Positions 25,224 to 31,880 of a stretch of 34,433 nt of DNA are shown in pieces. A model generated the notes under the pieces. That model saw nothing but the letters and a program-made list of their open reading frames with translations. It made no database searches and was not told the origin of the DNA. Origin of the DNA: Actinomycetota bacterium (GTDB lineage: Bacteria; Actinomycetota; Actinomycetes; Streptosporangiales; Streptosporangiaceae). Made by a program: the position numbers and the translations under genes. Numbering within the stretch: position 1 is the first letter of the stretch; every line of letters begins with the position of its first letter. Location: contig PMSU01000201.1 in NCBI GenBank assembly GCA_003168255.1, positions 1 to 34,433 of the forward strand. The letters are read 5' to 3'.

Positions 25224-25877
25224 TCAGGTGGCGGGTGCCCGGACGAGGCGCGCCCACGAGTGGTGGCCAAGCTGGTCCAGGGTGGCGACCAGCCAGGCTC
25301 GGGCGTCCGGGTCAAGGCGGGCCGCAGCCAAGTCTGCCCGGTCCTTGGGCCGGTCAAGGCGGGCCTTGTGCAGGAGCGCAAGCTCGGGCCTGAGGTAGGG
25401 CACGCCGTTCACTGTGTGCAGGGCATCGGACCAGGGGACACGGACCCGCGCGTCGTGTTTGAACACCCACTCGCCTGCGCTGCGATCTAGCAGCAGGTCC
25501 AGCTGCCAGGGGTGCTGGGCGTCGCGGCGGGCCCACAGTTGGTCGCGTCCCTGCGTGAAGGTGTCACCGGGCAGCAACGGCCGCAGCGTCCCGCTGTGCG
25601 CCTCCCAGAGGTCCCAGGCCGACAGCTGCTGCCGCAGCTTGTCGAGGTCGTCGAGCCTGACCGCGACGTCAATGTCCTCGTGATGACGAGCCGGGGCGCC
25701 AGCTCTGGCGGCCCGGCCGCCGGCGATCCACCACCGCACGGACAACCCGGAGAACAGCCCCGCCACCTGGCCTGGCTCGAGAGGATCCCAGCGCCCGTAT
25801 AGCGACTGGAACGCTTGCTCGTCCAGGTCGTTTATCGCACTAGCCGGAGCATTAGCCATGCGCCCAGTCTGCTGCAT
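25224..25877 (-). CDS. Nucleotidyltransferase, aminoglycoside adenylyltransferase-like
   Basis: A 217-residue protein with the nucleotidyltransferase signature WWIAGGRAA, then HHEDIDVAVRLDDLDKLRQQ, where the D-x-D (EDIDVAV) pair would bind magnesium. The order and spacing are those of the ANT(2'')-like group (PF10706), and the C-terminal PYLRPELALLHKARLDRPKD is the helical end of that group. Many chromosomal members have no resistance role. The ATG at 25877 overlaps the rdgB stop by one base (TAATG); an ATG at 25859 would remove six residues. The gene is inserted, relative to the usual order, between rdgB and bcp. Substrate unknown. Confidence 0.75.
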   Translation of the reverse strand: MQQTGRMANAPASAINDLDEQAFQSLYGRWDPLEPGQVAGLFSGLSVRWWIAGGRAARAGAPARHHEDIDVAVRLDDLDKLRQQLSAWDLWEAHSGTLRPLLPGDTFTQGRDQLWARRDAQHPWQLDLLLDRSAGEWVFKHDARVRVPWSDALHTVNGVPYLRPELALLHKARLDRPKDRADLAAARLDPDARAWLVATLDQLGHHSWARLVRAPAT

Positions 25878-26527
25878 TAGCCGTCGAGCAGCTCAGCGAT
25901 CACCGGGGCCAGCGCACGCAGCGCGCGGCCCCGGTGGCTGATCGCGTCCTTCGCCGCCGGCTCCATCTCGGCCGTGCTGAGCTCGGATGAGTCGGGCAGG
26001 AAGATCGGGTCGTAGCCAAACCCGTTTGTCCCCCGCGGCGCCAGCGCAAGCCTGCCGTCAAGGTGGCCTTCGACCACCCGCTCGGCCGCCCCGGGCAGCA
26101 CGAACGCCGCAGCGCAGGCAAAATGCGCGCCCCGGTCCGGTGGCGCCACGTCCGCGAGCTGGGCGAGCACCAGATCCAGGTTGGCCTGGTCGTCGCCGTG
26201 CCCGCCGGCCCAGCGGGCGGACAGCACGCCCGGCATCCCGTTCAGTGCGTCCACGCATAGCCCCGAGTCGTCGGCGACGGCAGCCAGCCCGGTGAACCGG
26301 GCCGCGGAGCGGGCCTTGAGCAGCGCGTTGTCAGCGAACGTGCGGCCAGTCTCGGCCACCTCTGGAGCGCCGGGAAACTCGTCCAGCGAAGCCAGCGTGA
26401 CCTCGATCCCGCTGGCCGAGAGGATCCTGTGCAGCTCGGTGAGCTTGCCCGTGTTCCGGGTGGCGAGCACGATCCGGCGCGCCTTCCCCGGGTCGCCCTG
26501 GCGGGCGCCTGGATGAGGCTGGGTCAC
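25877..26527 (-). CDS. rdgB: RdgB/HAM1 XTP/dITP diphosphatase
   Basis: A 216-residue non-canonical purine NTP pyrophosphatase that removes dITP, ITP and XTP from the nucleotide pool. The nucleotide-binding opening RIVLATRNTGKLTELHRIL is at about residues 18-36, VADDSGLCVDALNGMPGVLS carries the catalytic Asp, and GTNGFGYDPIFLP and DAISHRGRALRAL complete the family set. Its start (GTGA) overlaps the rph stop by four bases, which indicates translational coupling with rph, as in most actinobacteria. It stops at the start of the nucleotidyltransferase-like gene. Confidence 0.95.
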   Translation of the reverse strand: MTQPHPGARQGDPGKARRIVLATRNTGKLTELHRILSASGIEVTLASLDEFPGAPEVAETGRTFADNALLKARSAARFTGLAAVADDSGLCVDALNGMPGVLSARWAGGHGDDQANLDLVLAQLADVAPPDRGAHFACAAAFVLPGAAERVVEGHLDGRLALAPRGTNGFGYDPIFLPDSSELSTAEMEPAAKDAISHRGRALRALAPVIAELLDG

Positions 26528-27243
26528 CTGGCAAGGACCTCGTGCTGGAGCCTGGTCAGCTCGGCGCAGCCGCCGACGGCCAGATCGAGCAGCCGGTCGA
26601 GCATCTCGCGCCCGAACGGCTCCCGTTCGGCCGTTCCCTGAATCTCCACGAAACCCCCGTCACCCATGCAGACCACGTTCATGTCTGTCTGCGCGGCCGA
26701 GTCCTCTTCGTAGCAGAGGTCCAGTCTCGGCTGGGAGTCCACGATCCCGACGCTGATCGCCGCGACGGACCCCAGCAGCGGGTCGCCCTTGCACCGCTTC
26801 CTGCCCTGTAGGAACCCGACCGCGTCGGCGAGGGCCACGTAGCCGCCGGTTATCGCGGCGGTCCTGGTACCGCCGTCGGCCTGGAGCACGTCGCAGTCGA
26901 CGATGATGGTGTTCTCGCCGAGCGCCTTGGGGTCGATGCAGGCCCGCAGCGACCTGCCGACCAGCCGGGAGATCTCCAGGGTGCGGCCGCCCGGCCTGCC
27001 CTTGACCGACTCCCGGTCGTTGCGCGTGTTGGTGGCGCGGGGCAGCATCGCGTATTCGCCGGTGACCCAGCCGAGTCCGCTGCCGCGACGCCACCGGGGC
27101 ACATCCTCGGTCACGCTGGCCGCGCAGAGCACCCGAGTCGCGCCGAACTCGACGAGCACCGAGCCCTCGGCGTGATCGAGCCAGCCGCGGGTGAACTTGA
27201 CCGCGCGCAACTGGTCAGGGGAACGTCCATCTGGCCTAGGCAT
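26524..27243 (-). CDS. rph: Ribonuclease PH
   Basis: A 239-residue phosphorolytic 3'-5' exoribonuclease that trims tRNA 3' ends. It begins RPDGRSPDQLRAVKFTRGWL, and shows VLVEFGATRVLCAAS, EYAMLPRATNTRNDRE, the phosphate-binding LQADGGTRTAAITGGYVALA and GDPLLGSVAAISVGI, all diagnostic. The frame is open to 27300, but ATG 27243 (MPRPDGRSP) is the start matching the family, with a GGGGGA-like ribosome site upstream. It forms the head of the rph-rdgB pair and lies 95 bases after the metallo-hydrolase gene. Confidence 0.96.
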   Translation of the reverse strand: MPRPDGRSPDQLRAVKFTRGWLDHAEGSVLVEFGATRVLCAASVTEDVPRWRRGSGLGWVTGEYAMLPRATNTRNDRESVKGRPGGRTLEISRLVGRSLRACIDPKALGENTIIVDCDVLQADGGTRTAAITGGYVALADAVGFLQGRKRCKGDPLLGSVAAISVGIVDSQPRLDLCYEEDSAAQTDMNVVCMGDGGFVEIQGTAEREPFGREMLDRLLDLAVGGCAELTRLQHEVLAR

Positions 27244-27338
27244 GACGGCCAGCCTAGTCCCCCGGCCGTCGCGGCGAGCCTGGGCCGACGCCTCGTGCAC
27301 TGTCGTCGGACCGGACCACGGGGCGGCGCCGACCGTAG

Positions 27339-28088
27339 TCAGCCGAGGTCGAACACCTGACCAGAGGCGGCCAGGGTGACCGCCCCGGTGAACGCCTGCG
27401 ATGCATCCGCCAGGCTCCGCCCGCTGTCGTTCCAGGGGACCAGGTGGGTCAGCAGGAGACGTTCGGCACCGGCTCGCGCGGCGTGCTCGCCTGCCTGGCG
27501 TCCGGTGAGGTGCATATCCGGCGGCAGGTCCGGCCCGTCGAGGAAGGACGCCTCGCAGAGCAACAGGTCCGCGTCGCGGGCCAGGCTGGTCAGGGCAGCC
27601 GACTCCCCGGTGTCCGCGGAGTAGACCAGGCGGCGTCCCGCCTGTTCCAGCCTGAGGCCGAACGTCTCCACCGGGTGATTCATGTGCTCGGCAGTTACCT
27701 GGAACGGCCCGATCTGGTGGCTGCCAGGCGTCAGCGTCACGAAGTCGAACGAAGCCCGCACCTCAGGGCCGGGTTCCATGCTGTAGGCACGGGTCATCCT
27801 GTCCGCGGTCCCGGCCGGGCCGTACACGGGTATCCGCGGCCTGGCGCCGCCGACGGCGTACAGCCGCGCCACCGTATACGAGCACAGATCCAGGCAGTGG
27901 TCGGCATGCAGGTGGCTCAGGCAGATCGCGTCCACGTCGTACAGGCCGCAGTAGCGCTGGAGCGCGCCGAGCGCGCCGTTGCCGAGATCGAGCAGCAGCC
28001 GGAACCCCTCGGCCTCCACCAGGTAACAGGAGCCGGGGCTGTCGGGACCAGGGAAGCTCCCGGAACATCCGATAACGGTCAGGCGCAC
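27339..28088 (-). CDS. MBL-fold hydrolase, Rv1339-like (putative cAMP phosphodiesterase)
   Basis: A 249-residue metallo-beta-lactamase-fold hydrolase. The zinc ligands are seen: H59, H61, D63 and H64 in CLSHLHADHCLDL, H in AEHMNHPVETFG, D in YSADTGES and H in LLTHLVPWND. The first strand, MRLTVIGCSGSFPGPDSPGS, fits RNase Z-like and Rv1339-like proteins. M. tuberculosis Rv1339 sits just before rphA and has been described as an atypical class II cAMP phosphodiesterase; this gene has the same position before rph. It is 249 residues, near the size of Rv1339. Activity here is inferred from homology and place. Confidence 0.85.
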   Translation of the reverse strand: MRLTVIGCSGSFPGPDSPGSCYLVEAEGFRLLLDLGNGALGALQRYCGLYDVDAICLSHLHADHCLDLCSYTVARLYAVGGARPRIPVYGPAGTADRMTRAYSMEPGPEVRASFDFVTLTPGSHQIGPFQVTAEHMNHPVETFGLRLEQAGRRLVYSADTGESAALTSLARDADLLLCEASFLDGPDLPPDMHLTGRQAGEHAARAGAERLLLTHLVPWNDSGRSLADASQAFTGAVTLAASGQVFDLG

Positions 28089-28161
28089 GATGGTTCACGC
28101 TACGCCGGGCACACGCTCAGCGCACGTCAGCCGCCACGACTGGCCGGCCGGCCGGCGGGGG

Positions 28162-29016
28162 CTAACGGCCCACCCGGCCCACCCGGGCTAGCTGGCGGCT
28201 CTGCGCGACCAGCTGGCCGGCCGAATCCCACACCTCGGCCTCCTCGTCGAACCAGCCGCCGCTGACATGCCTGCACCGGGCGGCCACCCGCAGCAGCCCG
28301 GCCGCGGGCACCGCCCGCATATGCCAGGTCAGCTCCACTGTCGGCGCCCAGCCGATCGCACCGAGGCCGAACACGACCGGCGGCAGCCCGTCCAGCGCAA
28401 AAGCGAGCAGGTAGGCATCCGGGTCCCGGTCATCACGCAGCCGGAAGTATCCGCGCATCTCGGGTGCTCCGCCGGCTTTCTTCTTCAGCCAGCCGGCTGT
28501 CGCCGGATCCAGGCGCAGGTCTACCTGGGCGGAGATTCCGGTACCTGGCCGGAGCTGGATGCACTCGTCGAGGGGAGGGAGCTCGGGCGGCTCTGCGGTC
28601 CAGGACAGAGCGTGCGCGTCTGGCGTGGCCGCTGAGTCTGGCGCGGAGCCGTTCGGAAGGAATCCGGTAGTAATGGTCGAATCGATCAGGAGCACGTCGT
28701 CCTGGATCAGCGAAGCCCTGGCCACGGCGGCGGTCTTGCCCTGCTTCAGCCAGCTGACCTCGACGCGGGCCGGCGCGATTCGCGGCACGCGGAGGAAATT
28801 CGCGCTGGTCGCGACCGGGTACGGGTGCACCGAGCTGTCCAGTACGGCGCGGAGCATGGTCGCGATGAGCACCCCGCCGTTCACCGCGGGCGGGATGCCG
28901 CCGGACGGCGAGCCGCCGGTGGCGAACCGCTCATCGGGCCGCACGTCGTAGCTGCCATCCGCGGCGCGGCGCACGGCGGTGGCCTGATCGAAGGCGCTCG
29001 CTGCCGTTAGGCCCAC
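28162..29016 (-). CDS. Double hot-dog thioesterase family protein
   Basis: A 284-residue thioesterase of the TesB-like/4HBT_3 group, predicted to hydrolyse acyl-CoA. Two hot-dog halves are visible: the first has GGIPPAVNGGVLIATMLRAV and VATSANFLRVPRIAPARVEV, the second MRGYFRLRDDRDPDAYLLAF, PTVELTWHMRAVP and GWFDEEAEVWDSAGQLVAQS. The last segment is the usual C-terminal strand of this family. Its GTG start at 29016 overlaps the end of cysM by ten bases, so the two are co-transcribed. In M. tuberculosis the rhomboid gene and murI are found at this place, so the thioesterase is a lineage-specific member of the operon. Substrate unknown. Confidence 0.8.
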   Translation of the reverse strand: MGLTAASAFDQATAVRRAADGSYDVRPDERFATGGSPSGGIPPAVNGGVLIATMLRAVLDSSVHPYPVATSANFLRVPRIAPARVEVSWLKQGKTAAVARASLIQDDVLLIDSTITTGFLPNGSAPDSAATPDAHALSWTAEPPELPPLDECIQLRPGTGISAQVDLRLDPATAGWLKKKAGGAPEMRGYFRLRDDRDPDAYLLAFALDGLPPVVFGLGAIGWAPTVELTWHMRAVPAAGLLRVAARCRHVSGGWFDEEAEVWDSAGQLVAQSRQLARVGRVGR

Positions 29017-29954
29017 AGCTGGCCCTCGAGCCGAGCCTCAGCTTCGTCGAGCGTCCCGGCGTAGGCGCCGGTGGACAGGTATTTCCAGCCGCCGTCGGCG
29101 ATCAAGAGCGCGATGTCGGCCCGCTGACCCGCCGCGGCGGCCTTCGCCGCGAGGGCCAGCGCGGCGTGCAGCGCGCAGCCGGAGGAGATGCCGGCGAAGA
29201 TCCCCTCGACCGCCAGCAGCTCGCGGGTGCGGCGCAGCGCGTCGGCCGACGATACCGAGAATCGCGTGGTGAGGACGGTCGGGTCGTACAGCTCGGGGAC
29301 GAAGCCCTCGTCCACGTTGCGCAGCCCGTACACCAGCTCGCCGTACCTGGGCTCGGCGGCGACAATCTGCACGCCGGGGATCCGCTCGCGCAGGAACCGA
29401 CCGGTGCCCATCAGCGTTCCGGTGGTGCCGAGCCCGGCCACGAAGTGAGTCAGCTCCGGCAGGTCAGCGAGCAGCTCGGGGCCGGTCGTCTCGTAGTGGG
29501 CGCGGGCATTGGCCTCGTTGCCGTACTGGTAGAGCATCACCCAGTCCGGATGCTCGGCGGCGAGCCGCTTGGCCACCCTGACGGCCTCGTTGGAGCCGCC
29601 GGCAGCGGGCGAGGAGATGATCGCGGCGCCAAACATCTCCAGTAGCTGCCTGCGCTCCGCCGAGGTGTTCTCCGGCATCACGCAGGTCAGCCGGTAACCG
29701 CGCAGCTTCGCCACCATCGCCAGCGAGATGCCCGTGTTACCCGAAGTCGGCTCGAGGATCATGCAGCCAGGCGAGAGCCGCCCGTCCTTCTCCGCCTGCT
29801 CGATCATGAAGAACGCCGCGCGGTCCTTGACCGAGCCGGTCGGGTTCCTGTCCTCGAGCTTGGCCCACAGCCGGACGCCGGGACCCGGAGACATCCGCGG
29901 CAGCCCGACCAGGGGGGTGCGGCCGAGCGAGTCGAGCAGCGAGTCGTAGCGCAT
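29007..29954 (-). CDS. cysM: CysM, O-phosphoserine sulfhydrylase using CysO thiocarboxylate
   Basis: A 315-residue PLP enzyme that joins O-phosphoserine with the thiocarboxylated carrier CysO to make CysO-cysteine. PLP lysine is K43 in RNPTGSVKDRAA; the substrate loop TSGNTGIS is at 70-77; GLGTTGTLMGTGRFL is the phosphate-binding turn of PLP; GISSGCALHAAL follows. The open frame extends to 30401 but its first part is the antiparallel overlap of cysO, and the family start is ATG 29954 (MRYDSLLDSLGRTPLV). It lies 23 bases after the cysO stop. It belongs to the Mec-CysO-CysM route described for M. tuberculosis, which is thought to serve cysteine supply under oxidative stress. Confidence 0.94.
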   Translation of the reverse strand: MRYDSLLDSLGRTPLVGLPRMSPGPGVRLWAKLEDRNPTGSVKDRAAFFMIEQAEKDGRLSPGCMILEPTSGNTGISLAMVAKLRGYRLTCVMPENTSAERRQLLEMFGAAIISSPAAGGSNEAVRVAKRLAAEHPDWVMLYQYGNEANARAHYETTGPELLADLPELTHFVAGLGTTGTLMGTGRFLRERIPGVQIVAAEPRYGELVYGLRNVDEGFVPELYDPTVLTTRFSVSSADALRRTRELLAVEGIFAGISSGCALHAALALAAKAAAAGQRADIALLIADGGWKYLSTGAYAGTLDEAEARLEGQLWA

Positions 29955-29977
29955 TCCCGAACCAGGCAGCGGAGCGC

Positions 29978-30313
29978 TCAGGCCACCGGGCCGGGTCCGG
30001 CCGCGGCACCGGCTGCGGCACCGGCTGCGGCACCGGCTGTGGCACCGCCCGCGACCGCGGGCAGCACGGTCACAGCGTCGCCGTCTTTCAGCGGGGTCTC
30101 CAGGCCGCCGAGGAAACGCACGTCTTCGTCGTTGAGGTAGACGTTCACGAAGCGCCGCAGGCCTTTGTCGTCCACCAGTCGCTCGCGCAGGCCGCCGTGC
30201 CGGGCCTCCAGGTCGGCGAGCAGCTCGGCGAGGGTTGCTCCCGAGCCCTCCACTGACTTGGCCCCGTCCGTGTAGCTGCGCAGGATCGTCGGGATACGGA
30301 CCTCGATGGCCAT
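29978..30313 (-). CDS. cysO: CysO ubiquitin-like sulfur carrier with C-terminal extension
   Basis: A 111-residue MoaD/ThiS-fold carrier. The first 90 residues are a normal CysO: MAIEVRIPTILRSYTDGAKS, a helix ATLAELLADLEARHGGL, NVYLNDEDVRFLGGLETPLK, then DGDAVTVLPAVAGG with the reactive Gly-Gly at 89-90. In M. tuberculosis CysO ends here and the last Gly becomes a thiocarboxylate. In this protein 21 more residues follow, Gly/Ala-rich and periodic (GATA, then GAAA three times, then GPGPVA). The tail must be removed, or it blocks the reaction. Start ATG 30313 has CTGGAG before it. It sits between mec and cysM, its partners. That the tail is cleaved, perhaps by Mec, is inference. Confidence 0.93.
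   Translation of the reverse strand: MAIEVRIPTILRSYTDGAKSVEGSGATLAELLADLEARHGGLRERLVDDKGLRRFVNVYLNDEDVRFLGGLETPLKDGDAVTVLPAVAGGATAGAAAGAAAGAAAGPGPVA
29999..30046 (-). repeat. Four 12-bp tandem repeats within cysO
   Basis: On the minus strand the units are GGTGCCACAGCC, GGTGCCGCAGCC twice, and GGTGCCGCGGCC, at 30046-30035, 30034-30023, 30022-30011 and 30010-29999. They differ by one base each at most from their neighbour. They start at the codon of Gly90 and encode the Gly/Ala tail of CysO. Repeats of this kind grow or shrink by replication slippage, always keeping frame because the unit is 12 bases. Confidence 0.95.
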
Positions 30314-30330
30314 CGTCAGTGCTCCAGTGT

Positions 30331-30350
30331 GAGGCGGTGTGAGGCGGTGT
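30331..30350 (-). repeat. 10-bp tandem repeat upstream of cysO
   Basis: GAGGCGGTGT (plus strand) occurs twice in a row, at 30331-30340 and 30341-30350, directly before the cysO ribosome site. On the transcribed strand it reads ACACCGCCTC twice. It might be a leader element or simple slippage. Confidence 0.6.
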
Positions 30351-30356
30351 CTGGGA

Positions 30357-30416
30357 CGCCGCGATGCGGCGCATTCGCGGGCGGCAGCTTCCTGGCATCA
30401 CAACCCGCCGCCCGCG
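30357..30416 (-). terminator. Two hairpins between mec and cysO
   Basis: Just after the mec stop (five bases away) is a perfect 10-bp inverted repeat, CGCGGGCGGC (30376-30385) and GCCGCCCGCG (30407-30416), with a 21-base loop. A second hairpin, CGCCGC-GAT-GCGGCG, follows at 30357-30371. There is no U-run, as is common in high-GC actinobacteria. They could end or attenuate transcription coming from clpS-DUF2017-mec before cysO-cysM, or stabilise the mRNA ends. Confidence 0.45.
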
Positions 30417-30420
30417 CGGA

Positions 30421-30831
30421 TCATTCCTGCGTGACCCGGACCTCCTCCTCGGTAACCACGCCGGATGAGATGCGGAACGAGCGGAATTCGGCGTGCTCGG
30501 CGTCCCGGGTGGAGACCAGCACGTAGTGCGCGCCTGGCTCGTTCGCGTACGAGATATCGGTGCGAGACGGATACGCCTCGGTGGCCGTGTGCGAGTGGTA
30601 GATGATCACGGGTTCCTCGTCCCGCTCGTCCATCTCGCGCCACGTACGCAAGAGCTCCATGGAGTCGAACTCATAGAACGTCGGCGAACGCGCCGAGTTC
30701 GTCATCGGGATGAACCGATCGGCCCGGTCAGTCCCGGCCGGACCGGCGACCACGCCGCATGCTTCGTCGGGGTGGTCGGCCCGGGCATGAGCGACGATCT
30801 TGTCGTGCAGGGCGCCGCTGATCGTCAGCAT
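30421..30831 (-). CDS. mec: Mec, JAMM/MPN+ metallopeptidase acting on CysO
   Basis: A 136-residue JAMM-type zinc peptidase. The motif is complete: Glu23 in PDEACGVVAG, His79 and His81 in IIYHSHTATEAYPSRTDISY, with Ser89 and Asp92 at the usual H-x-H-x7-S-x2-D spacing. In M. tuberculosis Mec (Rv1334) releases cysteine from CysO-cysteine by hydrolysing the bond after the CysO C-terminal Gly. Start ATG 30831 has the family opening MLTISGALHDKIVAHARAD. Here it might have a second task, cutting the extra CysO tail after Gly90, as JAMM protein QbsD does for QbsE in Pseudomonas. It lies 42 bases downstream of the DUF2017 gene. Confidence 0.94.
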   Translation of the reverse strand: MLTISGALHDKIVAHARADHPDEACGVVAGPAGTDRADRFIPMTNSARSPTFYEFDSMELLRTWREMDERDEEPVIIYHSHTATEAYPSRTDISYANEPGAHYVLVSTRDAEHAEFRSFRISSGVVTEEEVRVTQE

Positions 30832-30873
30832 GGATGCGAGCGTACCTGGCTGCCCACGGCCCGCCAGGCTGGG

Positions 30874-31560
30874 TCACCAGAGCGCTTCCACCAGGGTTTC
30901 CTGGAGGAGCGTCAGCCAGTCGTATATCCACAGCCCGGCGGCGTGCGGCCCGCCGCGCTCGGCCCGCTCGAGCATTGCCTCCCGGTCCTCGGTGACCTCC
31001 AGCCGGACCCCCAGCGCGAGCCTGATGTCGTTGAGCGAGCGCAGCCAGACCTGGGCCTCTTCCTCGGACAGCCGCACCCGGCCGCCGTCTTCGGGCAGGG
31101 TGGCGAGCACCGTCATGGCAGCGGCCACCTTGGCGGACCGCAGGCCGCGCTCGGTGTACCTGCGGAACTCCCCCGCGGCGGCCAGGTCATCGGGATAGGC
31201 GTCGGGCAGCAGGCGGGCGAGCACCGGGTCATCGGGCAGCTCGGAGCTGTCGCTCAGCCCCAGCATCTTCTCGAACGCGTCGCCCGCGTCGGCGCCGCCG
31301 GGGGCGGGTGCGGCTGTCTGGCCGGGAGCGGCTGTCGAGCCGGGAGCGCGTGTCGAGCCGGCAGCGGCAGGGCCGGGAGCGGCAGGGCCGTCCTCGTCCG
31401 GCGGCAGTCCTTCGCCGACAAGCTCCGCCACCTGGCTGACCAGGCCGCGGAGCAGCGCCGCCTCGGCGGCGGCAAATCGCGCCGCGGCACCGCCGCCACG
31501 GATGGCACGGAAGCCGGTCGCTGGCAACTCTGGACCCCCCGTACCCTCGGTAGTACTCAC
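30874..31560 (-). CDS. DUF2017 family protein with an Ala/Pro-rich insert
   Basis: A 228-residue DUF2017 protein (M. tuberculosis Rv1332 relative), always found beside clpS in actinobacteria and of unknown role. The conserved parts are GGAAARFAAAEAALLRGLVS near the start, PVLARLLPDAYPDDLAAAGE, FRRYTERGLRSAKVAAAMTV, VRLSEEEAQVWLRSLNDIRL and GLWIYDWLTLLQETLVEAL. GTG at 31560 overlaps the clpS stop by four bases (GTGA); the open frame upstream is only the complement of clpS. Residues about 55-85 form an Ala/Pro/Gly/Ser/Thr-rich low-complexity insert encoded by imperfect 18-bp repeats, longer than the linker expected here. Coupling with clpS suggests a part in ClpS-guided proteolysis, unproven. 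Confidence 0.88.
   Translation of the reverse strand: MSTTEGTGGPELPATGFRAIRGGGAAARFAAAEAALLRGLVSQVAELVGEGLPPDEDGPAAPGPAAAGSTRAPGSTAAPGQTAAPAPGGADAGDAFEKMLGLSDSSELPDDPVLARLLPDAYPDDLAAAGEFRRYTERGLRSAKVAAAMTVLATLPEDGGRVRLSEEEAQVWLRSLNDIRLALGVRLEVTEDREAMLERAERGGPHAAGLWIYDWLTLLQETLVEALW
31316..31390 (-). repeat. Imperfect 18-bp tandem repeats within the DUF2017 gene
   Basis: On the plus strand the units run GTCTGGCCGGGAGCGGCT (31316-31333), GTCGAGCCGGGAGCGCGT (31334-31351), GTCGAGCCGGCAGCGGCA (31352-31369), a 15-base unit at 31370-31384 and a six-base stub. All units are multiples of three, so the reading frame is kept while the Ala/Pro-rich linker length varies. Confidence 0.85.
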
Positions 31561-31847
31561 GTGTCCTGACGCACCGTGGCCCAGAGCCCGTAGCCGTGCA
31601 GGACTTCCACGTGGTGCTCCATCTCCTCGCGGGCGCCCGCCGACACAACCGCCCTGCCCTTGTGATGTACGTCCAGCATGAGCCGCTCGGCCTTGCGCCG
31701 TGAATACCCGAACACCTGCTGGAGCACGTAGGTCACGTAGGACATGAGGTTGACCGGATCGTTCCACACGATGGCAACCCAGGGTTTGTCTGGGGTCGTT
31801 TTCTCCTCAGACCGCGGGCTATCTACCTCAACTGGTGCCACGCTCAC
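31557..31847 (-). CDS. clpS: ClpS, ATP-dependent Clp protease adaptor
   Basis: A 96-residue ClpS adaptor, which binds N-end-rule degrons and delivers them to ClpC/ClpA-ClpP. The degron pocket residues are seen as Asn29-Asp30 in VAIVWNDPVNLMSYVTYVL, with MLDVHHKGRAVV following and the ClpC-contacting surface before the ending HGYGLWATVRQD. The first 20 residues are the flexible N-terminal tail. GTG at 31847 has GGAGGTGA eight bases upstream. It heads the long minus-strand operon; the next gene (DUF2017) overlaps it by four bases. Only 33 bases separate it from pncB on the other strand, so the two promoters must overlap or lie within the opposite gene. Confidence 0.95.
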   Translation of the reverse strand: MSVAPVEVDSPRSEEKTTPDKPWVAIVWNDPVNLMSYVTYVLQQVFGYSRRKAERLMLDVHHKGRAVVSAGAREEMEHHVEVLHGYGLWATVRQDT

Positions 31848-31880
31848 CGGTACTCACCTCCTATCCGTAGTCTTCCACTC

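Noticed and set aside
29999..30046. CRISPR or structural repeat array
   Set aside because: The 12-bp units are contiguous, without spacers, and lie within a coding frame.
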